Shown here piece after piece: positions 36,501 through 46,674 of a stretch of DNA of 64,000 bases. Numbering within the stretch: position 1 is the first letter of the stretch; every line of letters starts with the position of its first letter. The DNA is from Aphrophora alni (taxonomy: Eukaryota > Arthropoda > Insecta > Hemiptera > Aphrophoridae). Made by a program: the position numbers and the translations under genes. The stretch lies in the NCBI GenBank assembly GCA_963513935.1, contig OY740768.1:34284216-34348215 (forward strand), read 5' to 3'. The notes beneath the pieces were generated by a model. It did no database searches. It had not been told where the DNA came from and saw only the letters and a list, made by a program, of their open reading frames with translations.

Positions 36501-39500
36501 ATTATAAAACCTGAAATTTCTTATTGTTTAATTGCACATTTAATCGAGCCCCACGTTGTGGATGCCAAATTTATAATACTTTTCTTGAGTATTATATTTA
36601 TTTAAATTAATTATAAATTAAAAATTATTTATATCATTAAGTTCTTAAATAGCACAATAAAAGAAATATTCACTATAAAAAAATAAATGTTTTTTTTATA
36701 TTTTTATCTCGGGGTCAGATTTGGGTTTCACAATTAAACAGAAATATATTTAAATAATAATCAGTTTTAAATAATAATTAGTTCATCTCACCATCATTTA
36801 TAATGTTCCTTTTATATACTTCTTCCTGGTAATTGTTCAATATAATAATTATTTCAATATTTCAATATTTCACTTAAACTGTTTTTATTTTTCAATCGTA
36901 TCCTATACCTTTAAAAATATCAACTTCACTTCAGATCATCTTATATCAGAATAATTTGAAAATTTCTTCTTTTTTTTTTTAAATTGTTATTATAAATCAT
37001 ATGATTTACTTGTTGTTTCAATCACATGGTTTTCCTGCACCTGCTTATTAAATTTTGTATTCTTCTATGTAACATTTGAATAATTTTCCATAACTTTACA
37101 TTATTTATAATCCTATTCCATTTACAAATTTATTCTTCCATTATATAAAAATGTTACACTATAATATAGTTTTTTTTCCCCCTTTTTTTTTTCCTTTTTC
37201 TTTTTCGTGTCATTACATTAGTAAATAATCTTTTTCTTTATCATTTTAGGAGCCACATATATTTTATACGATCTTTTATCCTTGAGACACATCTTTGTGT
37301 TAGAATGTGACTAACACATATATTTGAACAAATGTTTCAAATTGTAATGTACGAAGAAGACATTCAGCACATAAGCTTATTTGGTATGTATTTTACTCTT
37401 ATTATCTGTGTTTAAGTTTTATAGTAGTAAATATTATCAATATATTTAGTTTAGAGATATATATTAGATTTACAAAATTATGACAAATTTTTATTTTTTA
37501 TCAAAATAACACATTATATTATAAGAGCTGGAAAAAGTAACTTGACTAAAACTTATCATCAATTTTTATAATATAGATAACAACTTTTAATGTAATAATA
37601 ATAAAACCAGAGTTATCTTTTCCGGTTACTTAGTAACAATTCTGGGAAAATCATAAAATTATGATGGGTACACTTAATGTCATTTTCACATGGCACCCAG
37701 AGTGTTAATGTGGAAAATCACAAGTTATAGGAGAACAAAAGAATTATAAAAATTTTAATATTTTAATTTTTCTATTTTATAAATGAGTAACATACAATGA
37801 ATACATAAAAAGAAATTCTACAGTAAATCATTATTAATCTGATGGTCTAAAATAGACATCAGAAAAAATCGATAATTTCAAATAATAATATATACAAGTT
37901 AAACCTGTCGTATTGAAGCAAATAAGAGATAAACCAAATAAATTATAAAATAATTTTTGAAATGTTAACTAATTATTGTAATAATTAGCAAGAAAAGTCA
38001 TTCTTGGAGAGTTTTTTTGTAAATAAAAACTGTAAAATAAAAATGTTGGAAATTTTAGTAATGGTAAAATGATAATGGGGGAGAGGTGGATACATAATGT
38101 ACCTACATTTCATGAAATTCAAAGGTATAATTATGGAAATATTTTTAAATATAAGGTCAAAAACTACAAGAAGTAGATTTTCATCTAAATTCAAGTTAAT
38201 AAAAAATATTGTAATACATAAAATAGTCAATCTTAAGTATATTTACATGTATATCACTGTGTAACTATATGTTATGTAAAGAGAAAGTTTTGACCAAAAT
38301 TCTAAGAAAAGACAATGGAAAACTGATTAGGGAGCATAACTTTGATAAAAGTGACTGTACAACTTAAAATCAAGTATCTGCAAAATCAGAAGAAAAAAGA
38401 CTTATTGACAGTACGCCAATATGGAAAATAAGTGAAAAAAGAGGTTGAAAAATCTAAGAATTCAAAGAACAAACTAGAAAGAGTGTTTTTGAATTAGAGA
38501 GGAGTGACAACAGCATTAAATTATTAAATAAATTAATATGGATGACAACAAGGAAACAAATATTACTATGTGATGGAAAATTGTTCAAGAACTAAAAAAG
38601 TCTTAATAGACATAGTAAAAGCAAGAAATAGTAAAAATTTTAAAGGGAAAACTATTCAGAGAAAATTGGTTAATTTACTTCTAAAAATCCTTACATTTGA
38701 AAATACCTAGGAGTACAAAATCCAAGACAATCACTCACCGAAAAATCGCAGAATCGTTCATATCAAGCAGCATTAAAACATATCTCTAATCATTTTTAAA
38801 AGCCTAATTAGCATATAAGCGGACTTATAAGAATTTCTAGAAAATCATATGATTTTGAATCATAGGCTATGGGTGAAATAGCAAGCAACAACTTCTAATA
38901 TTTGTAACACTATTAACTTCAAGATCTCAAATTTTATTACATTATTCGACTATAAAAAGTGATGAAGAGGAAGAATCAAGAGAACGAGAAGGACCAGATG
39001 AATACTGGTTGAGAAGACATAGATGTGAAGACAATGACAAACATTCCAAAACCCACACAGAAGACAACTTTAGCCAACAACCAGGGACAAGACCTGAAGC
39101 TGAAGCCATCAGAAAGGTTAAGGTACCAAACTTTACACTGTTCAGAGGAGACAAATTTGCAAATTTAATAAGGGAGATTTTAGTAACAATCAATTCAAAA
39201 TTTATTTAAAAAGTTTTACATAGTAAAATCAAGTTTTATGGTTATCATAATATATATATAAATTTTGTATAGATACATTAATTCTTGTAAATAGGTTACA
39301 ATACAAGAAGCATAGTAGTAGGTAGTTCTTGTATAGAAGGTTTATTGCATTAAAAACCAGTCAGGAAGTATAAAGTTTTTACAAGATTTGTAACAAAATC
39401 AGATGTTGTATAACTGAATAAAATTGAATGAAAATTAAATAAAAAATTGAACTGGAAGTGTGCAGAGGATATAAAGATAAAAAGTTCAAGTTGGCTAAAT

Positions 39501-41431
39501 TAATAATTAAAAGAAATTTTTATTTGGTTAATAAATTATTTATAAGTAAAAATAAAAAAAAAAAGTTTTATCACAAAAGTCCTAATTACTGTTTCAAAAA
39601 ATAAGTAAGGAAAAATTTGTACTCTGGTAAAAAATTGATTTTCATACTGGTACCTATATGTTAAGAGTGTTATACAATCAAAATAAAATTGCTCTACTCG
39701 ATATTGTTCTCTAAAAATATAATTAAATTCAAAATTGTTAAGAGAAAGTAAGAATCATATCTAAAGAGAATTGGCAATACAGCAGAAAAAAAATTTTGTT
39801 ACATTTTCTTTGCTATCTGATTCTTAGAAATGTATAAGTACATTTCGATTGGCCCATAAAAGTGGGGTCCAGAATTGAGACAGGCTTGGGTACATTTCAA
39901 CATACAATTTCCTTTGTAGTTATATTACTACAATAATGTTAATGCTACCATTTTAGTAATATAGTCCAAACAAATTTTCTTTGTGTAATTTTTTATCTTA
40001 GCAAGCCCTTTAAAATGCTAAATCATATGACCATATGTTGTGTGTACAAATCTCTAGTTAAAAACAAATAACACCAACAAATAATCATAATCCAATTCAA
40101 CATAACAAACATTTATGGCTTATTTTATCCTCTTATCTTTCATCTGTACTCTAACATTTTCCCATCCTCTTTAGTAATAACAAAGTTTTCAACTTACTCG
40201 GAATTTGGGTGTAACTGACACAGCTCCTTCTGAATATTAGAAAGCCAAGCTGGACTTACAGAGGCCTTTGCAGAAATAGTTAAGTACAGAAGATGATGTT
40301 CGTCATTTTTATTTTCCTTTGCTGTCAAATAAATAATATCCAAACATTTCAGGTAAAAATATTGTACATCCCATAACCTTTGAACTGAAAATTTAAAAAA
40401 TGATAAGCTATAATTAAATATTCACTAACACTATTGTAAAAGTATATCAATAGAGCATCAAAAAATAGAGGGGGGGTTTTAAGGAAGATCTGATTAGTGC
40501 AAACTATATACAAAAAAACATACAAATGACACATAAACCTTATATTAACTTTCTCACACACAAAAACCAATCATAGATAAATACACAATGTATTAATTTC
40601 AAATTCCCAAACATATCAGTTAGAGTATTGGTTGAAACGAACATCGTCTAAGAATGTTAAGAGTAGTGGCAGCTTTGCAGGTGCAGCTACCCATAACACC
40701 TACTTTTTAAAATTATTTATCAAATTATAAATAATTGTTAACAAGTGATTAGATTTAGATAAAGATTTTCAAGACAATATGAATTAAATATTGGTTAGTA
40801 ACTGAATTTTGATAATATTGAGTCAACTACTGCCAACACTTCATACTAAACTGCATAGGTAAGTAGTTCTATGGAGTGGTTACCATAGTAACTAGCCACT
40901 CCTCCCAACTGTTATTGGAAGGTGCTGGTGGGATACAAGTAATACCCACTTTCAACAACAGGAGTAGTGGTTGTACTTGCCTTTGTGCATTTTGTTTCTG
41001 TAAATGAATAAACAAGTTATGAGTTTGTTTTTACTTTTTAGTTCCTGAATTTTGTTAGTTGGTTCATTTCTTTTATTTTTATGCCCATGCTAAATTTGTT
41101 AGTAAGTTCAATTTTTGTATGTCAGACTTTGTTCTTTGTACTTTAAATGAAAATGACACGATAGATATTTTCAAAGAAGTATATACATTATTTTCCTTGA
41201 TTCTAACAATACCTGAGTTCGACAAGTTGCTCTGTAGAAAGAAGTTTTTCATGTTTAAAGAGAATAAAACATATTAAAAAAATTCTACATCACAAGGATA
41301 GGCTGAATGACCTTGAAACAATATCCATAGAGAAGAAAGTGTTTGGTGAGCTCATGGAGACAATGCCATTTTGTAAAGACATCATCAAGTTCTCTGCTCG
41401 TAAATACAAGAGATTGGATTTTATTGTGAAG

Positions 41432-41469
<38 letters not shown>

Positions 41470-42965
41470 TTTCTATTTCATATCTTTAAAACAATTTATT
41501 TCAGAAACATATTTGATTTTGCAAATTCAGATATTGTTAAATTCTTACATAGTTACAATAATAACATAACACAAATATTCTCAATTTCAAACATTTAATT
41601 TAATTATAAAACTATTTTTGATAACTAAACTCTCATCTTTAGTGTTTGTTCCATTGAATACACAAGTGTGACTGGTGTCACAACTGAAGATCTTGATAAG
41701 TTATCAAACCCAAAAATATGATAACTGACCCAAAATAACCCTTTTCTACTTCCAAAACTGAAAAATTATGGATAACTAAATCTCATAATTTGGTTTGGAA
41801 GTGAATTGAATGAAGGGGACACTTTAAAAATAGCTAGTTCTAACAACCCACTAAGCTTTTCCTATATATTTTCCGACAAAAGTTTTATATAGGGAGAGGA
41901 TAAGACTGTCAATTATGTTGTTCTTCATCGTCAAATTCACATTTGTTCCATAGTTCAAAAAATTAATCCAGATATTATTATTTTAATAATCAGTATAGAA
42001 ATAAGTATTTGTTATTCGCAAGTATTTATTATTTTAATCGACAGTACCATGTTTTGATTGTTGCAAGGTGGCATAATCATTTCCAAAGATAACAACTTAA
42101 ATCAAACTTCTCTAGAGAATAAACGAGACTCCTGAACAGATGGAATGGTAAGAACTAATTTTATCAACTTAGTAAACAACCTTTCAATAATTTAAGGACA
42201 TAATTCTACCTCTAGAAGTAACCGCCATTACTTGGAGGTCTAAAATTTAGTCTTAACAAAGTAAAACCTATAGAATGTGTGGAATATTATATTTAGCCTA
42301 TTACCTTCACATAAATCCATATAAGTTTGAAATGTAAGAGTCACATTTAATCTGTTGGTGCAGCCCAATTTCACCATTTCCTGAAACTATAAAATAATTA
42401 TGTAAAGTTTTATTTTAATCTGGAGCTATTAAATAATATTTCACTTGAGATAAAATTAAGTAAGGAGTGGAATAAAAGTAATTGTGAGTTGACAAAAAAA
42501 TTGTTGTAAACAAATATTATTATTAATGAAATAATTATTTCAAGTGAAAAATATACGACCTAGAAAGGGAATCGAACCCAGGACCTTTGGTTTTACGCGC
42601 CAATGCTCTACCAAATGAGCTATCCTTGATCACTTCCTAGCACAGTGCATACACTTCTCACTTGAATTTGTTTTTGCTGCAATTTTTGAGTTATGACAGA
42701 TAATTACCTTGTTACAAATGACATTGAAACTAATCAATATACTCGGCTTGCAGCCTTTACGTATGTATTTAATTATATTAATTTACTGATTTAACGCTTA
42801 TTTCACACAATTTTTCTATTCTTGGCCAGGTTTTACCGTCCAACAGATGTTTTGTCTTTTCAGCTAAGTGTGATTTTATATTCTTTGCCATCAGCCTTTT
42901 CAGTGAGTTGTAGGTTATGATTTGTGTTTTTACAGTGCACTTTGGTGCCCTTTTTTCAAAGTTTA
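33571..42965 (-). CDS. Unrecognised multi-exon gene, 3' four exons
   Basis: Four minus-strand blocks with GT-AG borders join in matching phase. In transcript order they are 42965-42787 (VKTQIITYNSLKRLMAKN, KTWPRIEKLCEIS), 42380-42305 (EMVKLGCTNRLNVTLTFQTY), 40321-40198 (HHLLYLTISAKASVSPAWL, SNIQKELCQLHPNS) and terminal 33781-33571 (FNLVIKAPDSTMSQYTLTRG, then a Lys/Glu-rich helix EKQQYLKSEFNKMKHELY, ending CDSAIIS-stop). The visible product is about 195 residues. An AATAAA lies 25 nt past the stop on this strand. The 42965 block is the least certain. No signal peptide or membrane segment is visible and I recognise no family. The C-terminus is probably a coiled coil. Its last intron holds the LTR element and the next one a hAT fragment. 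The 5' exons are not located. Confidence 0.55.
34491..35074 (-). repeat. 3' LTR of the Gag-only element
   Basis: 584 bp, starting TGTAACA and ending GTATTATA on the minus strand. It differs from the other LTR by a single 3-4 bp indel and one substitution near the TGTAACA end, as far as I could compare by eye. Confidence 0.92.
35153..36409 (-). CDS. Gag-like protein of the LTR element, 418 aa, intact
   Basis: An uninterrupted frame starting MSEQGRYELRDNPKETQ. Residues 1-90 are charged and probably disordered. Residues about 100-255 are a long Lys/Glu coiled coil (MKKMDEKDNKFDVMRE, KLEGFEKKFEKLEGKIDNKF). Residues about 265-418 look like a retrotransposon Gag capsid core: MPKFNGRGINPIEYIRKLK, GNAARWWQI, FQERFLEKYWNDEVQNGIR, LSRAEYFIEKV. 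There is no CCHC zinc knuckle and no protease motif. The role inferred is particle assembly and RNA packaging for a non-autonomous element. The intact frame in such AT-rich DNA supports recent insertion. Confidence 0.85.
   Translation of the reverse strand: MSEQGRYELRDNPKETQKKRELENQKKQDRPKKGMVQEEGQMVKILEVQEIDECSPYSGQDRLGQDERDRVPCSEVEENVREIEIERGGVTLVTVNKEESGMEKLLREMMKKMDEKDNKFDVMRETMSRMETKNEENKNEMMKKLEGFEKKFEKLEGKIDNKFDEFKREIEEKQERIIEDHKKFGRKVEENFQMLGEELKEQKENIEELNNRVKMNKQNFERVASNMEEKMKETEERLNKKDSMENRTTQIIYYANDESHAQTTMPKFNGRGINPIEYIRKLKRYVEKMQERREREGREKVDIKDIMDISMEGNAARWWQITREDIEDLENFQERFLEKYWNDEVQNGIRNSLEVEKYRKDGKLSRAEYFIEKVIVMRNLTLTPTKEKFYKFKFKLKGDVYKVCKIVNDYRKMSLIKI
36545..36568 (-). other. 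Primer-binding site, Lys-tRNA type
   Basis: On the minus strand TGGCATCCACAACGTGGGGC-TCGA follows the 5' LTR. It agrees with the reverse complement of Lys-tRNA(CTT) ends (TGGCGCCCAACGTGGGGC-TCGA) except around positions 5-9. The same primer tRNA is used by Ulysses/Osvaldo-group Ty3 elements, which may be the helper lineage. Confidence 0.65.
36572..37158 (-). repeat. 5' LTR of the Gag-only element
   Basis: 587 bp, a direct repeat of the 34491-35074 LTR and bordered on the right by the CTAT duplication. Confidence 0.92.
37163..40190. other. Intron sequence, nothing firmly recognised
   Basis: Part of the last intron of the unrecognised minus-strand gene. The stretch 38280-39200 is purine-rich on the plus strand and carries a 66-residue frame with KVKVPNFTLFRGDKFANL after an Arg/Glu-rich part. 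It could be an eroded Gag fragment, but I cannot support that. No terminal repeats found. Confidence 0.4.
41050..41440 (+). pseudogene. hAT transposase C-terminal dimerisation region, remnant
   Basis: An open frame (41059-41277) includes VYTLFSLILTIPEFDKL and, after a stop and frame changes, KNSTSQG and LETISIEKKVFGELME, IIKFSARKYKRLDFIVK. The order 'lytl-iLtiP... kriKtylRnsts... rl--l-tiSIEk' is that of the hAT C-terminal dimerisation domain of ZMYM/SCAND3-like transposases. The rest of the transposase is absent. It sits antisense in an intron of the minus-strand gene. Confidence 0.6.
41433..41468. repeat. (TA)18 microsatellite
   Basis: Pure TA run directly after the hAT remnant. Confidence 0.9.
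42559..42632 (-). pseudogene. tRNA-like sequence, degenerate
   Basis: Read on the minus strand: TAGCTCATTTGGTAGAGC (D-arm and A-box-like), TTGGC-GCGTAAA-ACCAA (anticodon arm with one mismatch and C instead of T before the anticodon), AGGTC, then CTGGGTTCGATTCCC, which contains a consensus B box GGTTCGATTCC. The acceptor strands (TCAAGGA and TCTAGGT) and the T-stem base pairs do not match well. It is therefore a tRNA pseudogene or the head of a SINE, not a usable tRNA. No poly(A) tail or body was found. It lies in an intron of the minus-strand gene. Confidence 0.55.
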
Positions 42966-43559
42966 CTAAAAGAAAATAGTTTGGTATTTTATAACTGGTT
43001 TAGAACAATTATTTATTACTATTCACATCAGTTCAACAGATATATGATCAATTTCCCTATTTTCATCTTGTTTTTTTTTGCAGGAAATTAAACATTTCCT
43101 GCTGTTATATAGGCCTATATGTATAAATTTTGAATGGTTCTATTTTATTATATTGTGTAGGCCTATAATATTTATATATATATTGTGATTTTAATCATAG
43201 CTAGCTTTGAGAAAAGAGTTTACTTAAAATCTAGTTTAAAACAAATATTTTCAATATTATTTCATTTACATGGTTATAAGATTTTTTCCCTTTCTTAATT
43301 TTAGTTTCTTGTAGGTATTTTATTTAATGTTTGTCTATCTCTCATTGTGTTAGTTTTTCCTTTGTAATAATTGTAAGTGTATGTGAAATATATTTTATGA
43401 ACATATATGTGTAACTATATGAATGTGTTGTGTGTATGTACTTATATTGTGGTTTATGTGTATTTATGTATATACTAACTGTTGTATTTCACTATGGTAT
43501 TTCAAGGGGAAAAAATAACAGTGAATTAATTTAAAAGTTGACAGGAATTTTTTTTTCCC

Positions 43560-44080
43560 TCAAAAATAACATTTTTTGTTTGCTCCTCTGGCTGCTGAAT
43601 TGCCAGGTTGTCAGAAAACCTTAATTGTGATTAAGCAATGTACAACTGGCCATGGGAGAAACAGTCATTGCTTAAAAATCTATTCCAGCCCCTTTAAAAA
43701 CCTCTCCTTCCGCTTTGTTTTATGTCATGGCGAAGCAAACCTTGACAGGAAACTGCAGCTGTTAACTGAAAGTGATAGTCGGAAGGAATAAAAGGAATTG
43801 TTGGTATAAAACTGTTTTTCCTGCATCAGAGCCTGTGAGTATGGTTTTTTTAATGAGATTTAAGGCTTTAACCTGCAGCCGAGTGCTGTTTCAAAGTTTA
43901 GGAAGTATCAGATTGTACAGCAGCATAATTCAGTTCCAACTTATAAGCAGAAAATGTAAGTTAGAATTCCTGGTGGGTTTAAAGTGTAAAGGAACACTCC
44001 AGGATAGTGGACCAAGTCGTCTAACTAAACCACAGACCGATAATTCATGATCTCAGTAGGAAGTTATCCCAATAAAGAAT
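43560..44080. other. GC-richer island with overlapping open frames, unassigned
   Basis: About 500 bp with mixed composition stand out from the AT-rich flanks. Two plus-strand frames overlap (43576-43791, 71 aa; 43772-44050, 92 aa, with FKALTCSRVLFQSLGSIRLY). Neither resembles a family I know and the switch of frame is unexplained. An AATAAA occurs at about 44072. It could be a non-coding exon, a processed insertion, or an unknown repeat. Confidence 0.3.
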
Positions 44081-44587
44081 CATTAATGCTTACTGCCATG
44101 TCATTCTTGGGTGTCTTTTTTGGGGTTACTTAATAAATTATTAATATTTAACATTGAAAATATGTTCTTATGCTATAAACAACAATGAAACCATTTGCAT
44201 ACGCCATTGTGATAATAGATATTATTCTTCAATCTTATAACGTCATAATATTAAGCTATAATACGCATGCCTATTAGATATATATAGTCACCTAGCCAGA
44301 CTGAATAAAACAAGCAATCACACATTCAGTGACTTGATGAATGTTGGTATTAGTATTAACATTGGTATTCATAATCTATGTAGCTGGATTTCGTTCTTTT
44401 ATACATCTCATTTTCTACTAAACTAATACATTTTGGGACTTGAAACATTTCTTTCGACAAATAATATCATGTGACCCTTTGATTACAAGGTAAATACTTT
44501 ACGTTTTCATAATTTTTTATAGGTAAATCTGAGGACGAGGTACAACCGATAATTACATGATAATTATCGGTATTTGTTTACATAAAG

Positions 44588-45395
44588 GTAACTGCTAATT
44601 TTCAGGATTTTTTTTTATCGTCTACTACATACCTTGCTTCTTAAGAATAAATAATTATACATTGAGGACAAGTTTGGCCCGGTGGCTATATATATATATA
44701 AACCACAGGGCTAATAATTTTCTTACTATATTACATAAGGCGGGTAATTGTTTACAAAGAAAGTTACCATTCTTTTTTGTGATTTTATTATCATATTCTT
44801 AATAATAAAATAAGTTTTCAATGCGGAGCTAACATGATTTTCACCGAAAAATCACAATTTCAAAACTACAGAATTCAATGCATTGATTAGATCATCGAAG
44901 TTAAGAAACATTGAGTCCAGTTAGTACTTGTATGGGTGACCGCTCTGGAAATAACGCACAATTTCTTTTTTTAAACACGTAATTCACTTAATGGAACTTA
45001 ACCTAGAAAATCTGAAATTATGTTGTTTTTTTCTATGAAAAAGTTAGCTCTGTGTTGATAACTTATTTTATTATTAAGAAATATGGTATTGTAGAATTTT
45101 TTTTTTGAAATTGCAAAATATATCGGTAACTTTCTTTGTAAACAATTGTCACGAAAGATTTAGCCAGTTGGCTATTTATAACCACCTGACCAAACCTTTC
45201 CTCTTTAGTAATGTATGAGACATGAATGTGAACATTAAGCCACATTATGTATAACTTATAAACCATTGATTTCATAGTTTGTAAATTGTAATTTTTCAGT
45301 AAAAAAAGTGACCTCTGGAATGAAAACATTATTTATTCTTAAGAAGTAAGGTATGTAGTAGAGGATAAAAAAAAATTCCGAAAATTAGCAGTTAC
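44588..45395. mobile_element. 808-bp inverted-repeat element (family B)
   Basis: Left arm 44588-44655 starts GTAACTGCTAATTTTC and contains TCTACTACATACCTT and CTTCTTAAGAATAAATAAT. The right arm 45328-45395 is its reverse complement with a few mismatches. The interior carries GTTTGGCCCGGTGGCTATAT, ACCACCTGACCAAACCTTTC and a 5S-rRNA-like segment. No clear target-site duplication and no coding capacity. The CACCTGGCCAAACC-type words link it to family A MITEs. Confidence 0.65.
44884..44957 (+). pseudogene. 5S rRNA-like sequence inside the inverted repeat
   Basis: GATTAGATCATCGAAGTTAAG, then CAGTTAGTACTTGTATGGGT and GACCGCTCTGGAAATAAC follow 5S rRNA from about position 35 to 105. They cover the internal control region of the RNA polymerase III promoter: box A region GAAGTTAAG and box C region TTAGTACTTG-ATGGG-GACCGC. 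The 5' third of 5S is not recognisable. It is a 5S pseudogene or the head of a 5S-derived SINE. Confidence 0.7.
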
Positions 45396-46099
45396 ATGCT
45401 TTAAGTTCATGAACAATTACCATATTATCATAGAAAACATTGATTTTAAAAGAAATAATAGTTTTAATGAGGAAAATGTTGATCATTCTATTCTTAAAAA
45501 TAACCTATTATATTAAAAATGATATACTTACTGCAGGATGTTGCCAATCCATTACTTCAAAGTTAGGTTAGGCTTAGCTTATTTCCATCAACGACTATTA
45601 TGAAATTCTCAAAAAGACTCGATTAAATTCTCAATATATTCTATTTAACTAAACACTACGCTAAAATAAACAATACTACACATTTGATTTTATCACTTAT
45701 GAAATTAAGATTGTTTACGTTTTTAAATAATATGCATCGATGTACGATGTAAAACTTTCAAAATCCTCAGTTGTTCTAAGTTATAAGCTCTAACCTAACC
45801 CAAACACCTAACTAAACAAACTTACTAAATGATCCGGTGTAGCAATAGTGCAAACTGTTACCACTAGGAACTAGGAAGTTAGCGTTAAGGCTGAGCTATC
45901 ACTCTAACATATTCCTAACCTAAAAACATCAACCGGAAACGATTATAATTTTAAATTATTAGCTAATATCATTTTTCTTATTTAGGTACAAAAGCTAATA
46001 ATAATAATTTAATAAATAAGAAGAGTAGTTATAAACAACTGTTAATTTTTAGTTTTAAACATTAAAATTGTAATTCAGTAACATCCTAAATTCAGTAGT

Positions 46100-46668
46100 A
46101 ATAGACGTTTTAGTCATATATTTTGATGAATAATTAAAAATTTTTAAATGACCACAATGCAACTTTGCATAAAAAATACTCTTTAGGAATATTAGTTTAA
46201 TATTTTATAAACACCATATTTGGAATTAGCGTCTGACCAGAGCTACAGCCGTTTTAGTGATGAAGAGGGAGGGAGGTTGTATATTTTCTGCAATAATAAA
46301 AAATTTGAAAAATTACCTTGATGAACCTTTGCAAAAAAACTCTTTAGGAATAATAAATTAATATTTTATAAACACCATATCTGGAATTAGGATTTAACCA
46401 GAGCTACAGCTTTTTGAGTGACGAAGAGGAAAGGGAGGGGTCATATATTTTCATCAATAACTAAAAATAGTTTTAAATAATCTCGATGAAACACTGCATA
46501 AATACTCTTTAGGAATACTAGTTTATTAATTTATAAACACTTTATCTGGAATTAGGGTCTGACCAGAGCTACAGACGTTTATATGAAAAGGGAGTATACA
46601 TATAGGGGGTCATATATTTTCCAAGAAGTCAGACCCTTATTCCAGATATTATGGTGTTTATAAAATAT
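46100..46668 (+). repeat. Diverged tandem repeat, about 163-bp unit, with inverted end
   Basis: The words CTTTAGGAAT (46181, 46342, 46507), TTTATAAACACCATAT, TGGAATTAG and CAGAGCTACAG recur with 161- and 165-bp spacing. A partial unit precedes them. After the last unit, 46629-46668 is the reverse complement of the TTATAAACAC...GGTCTGAC portion (GTCAGACCCTTATTCCAGAT), so the array can fold back on itself. No coding potential. Confidence 0.8.
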
Positions 46669-46674
46669 AAAAGA

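Larger units (their letters stand above)
34491..37158 (-). mobile_element. Gag-only LTR retrotransposon (TR-GAG type)
   Basis: Two direct long terminal repeats (34491-35074 and 36572-37158) enclose one Gag-like open frame and nothing else. The element is flanked by the 4-bp duplication CTAT (34487-34490 and 37159-37162). Read on the minus strand, the primer-binding site follows the 5' LTR after AATT as TGGCATCCACAACGTGGGGC, near the complement of the 3' end of insect Lys-tRNA(CTT). A purine-rich GGAGGACAG precedes the 3' LTR. No protease, reverse transcriptase or integrase is present, so it must be mobilised in trans. The near-identical LTRs show a recent insertion. It lies in the last intron of the unrecognised minus-strand gene, in the same orientation. 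Confidence 0.9.

Noticed and set aside
34491..37158. Reading the two LTRs as an assembly or segmental duplication
   Set aside because: The CTAT target duplication, primer site, polypurine stretch and Gag frame in correct order support a retrotransposon.
42559..42632. Functional tRNA gene
   Set aside because: Acceptor and T-stem pairing fail and the residue before the anticodon is not T.
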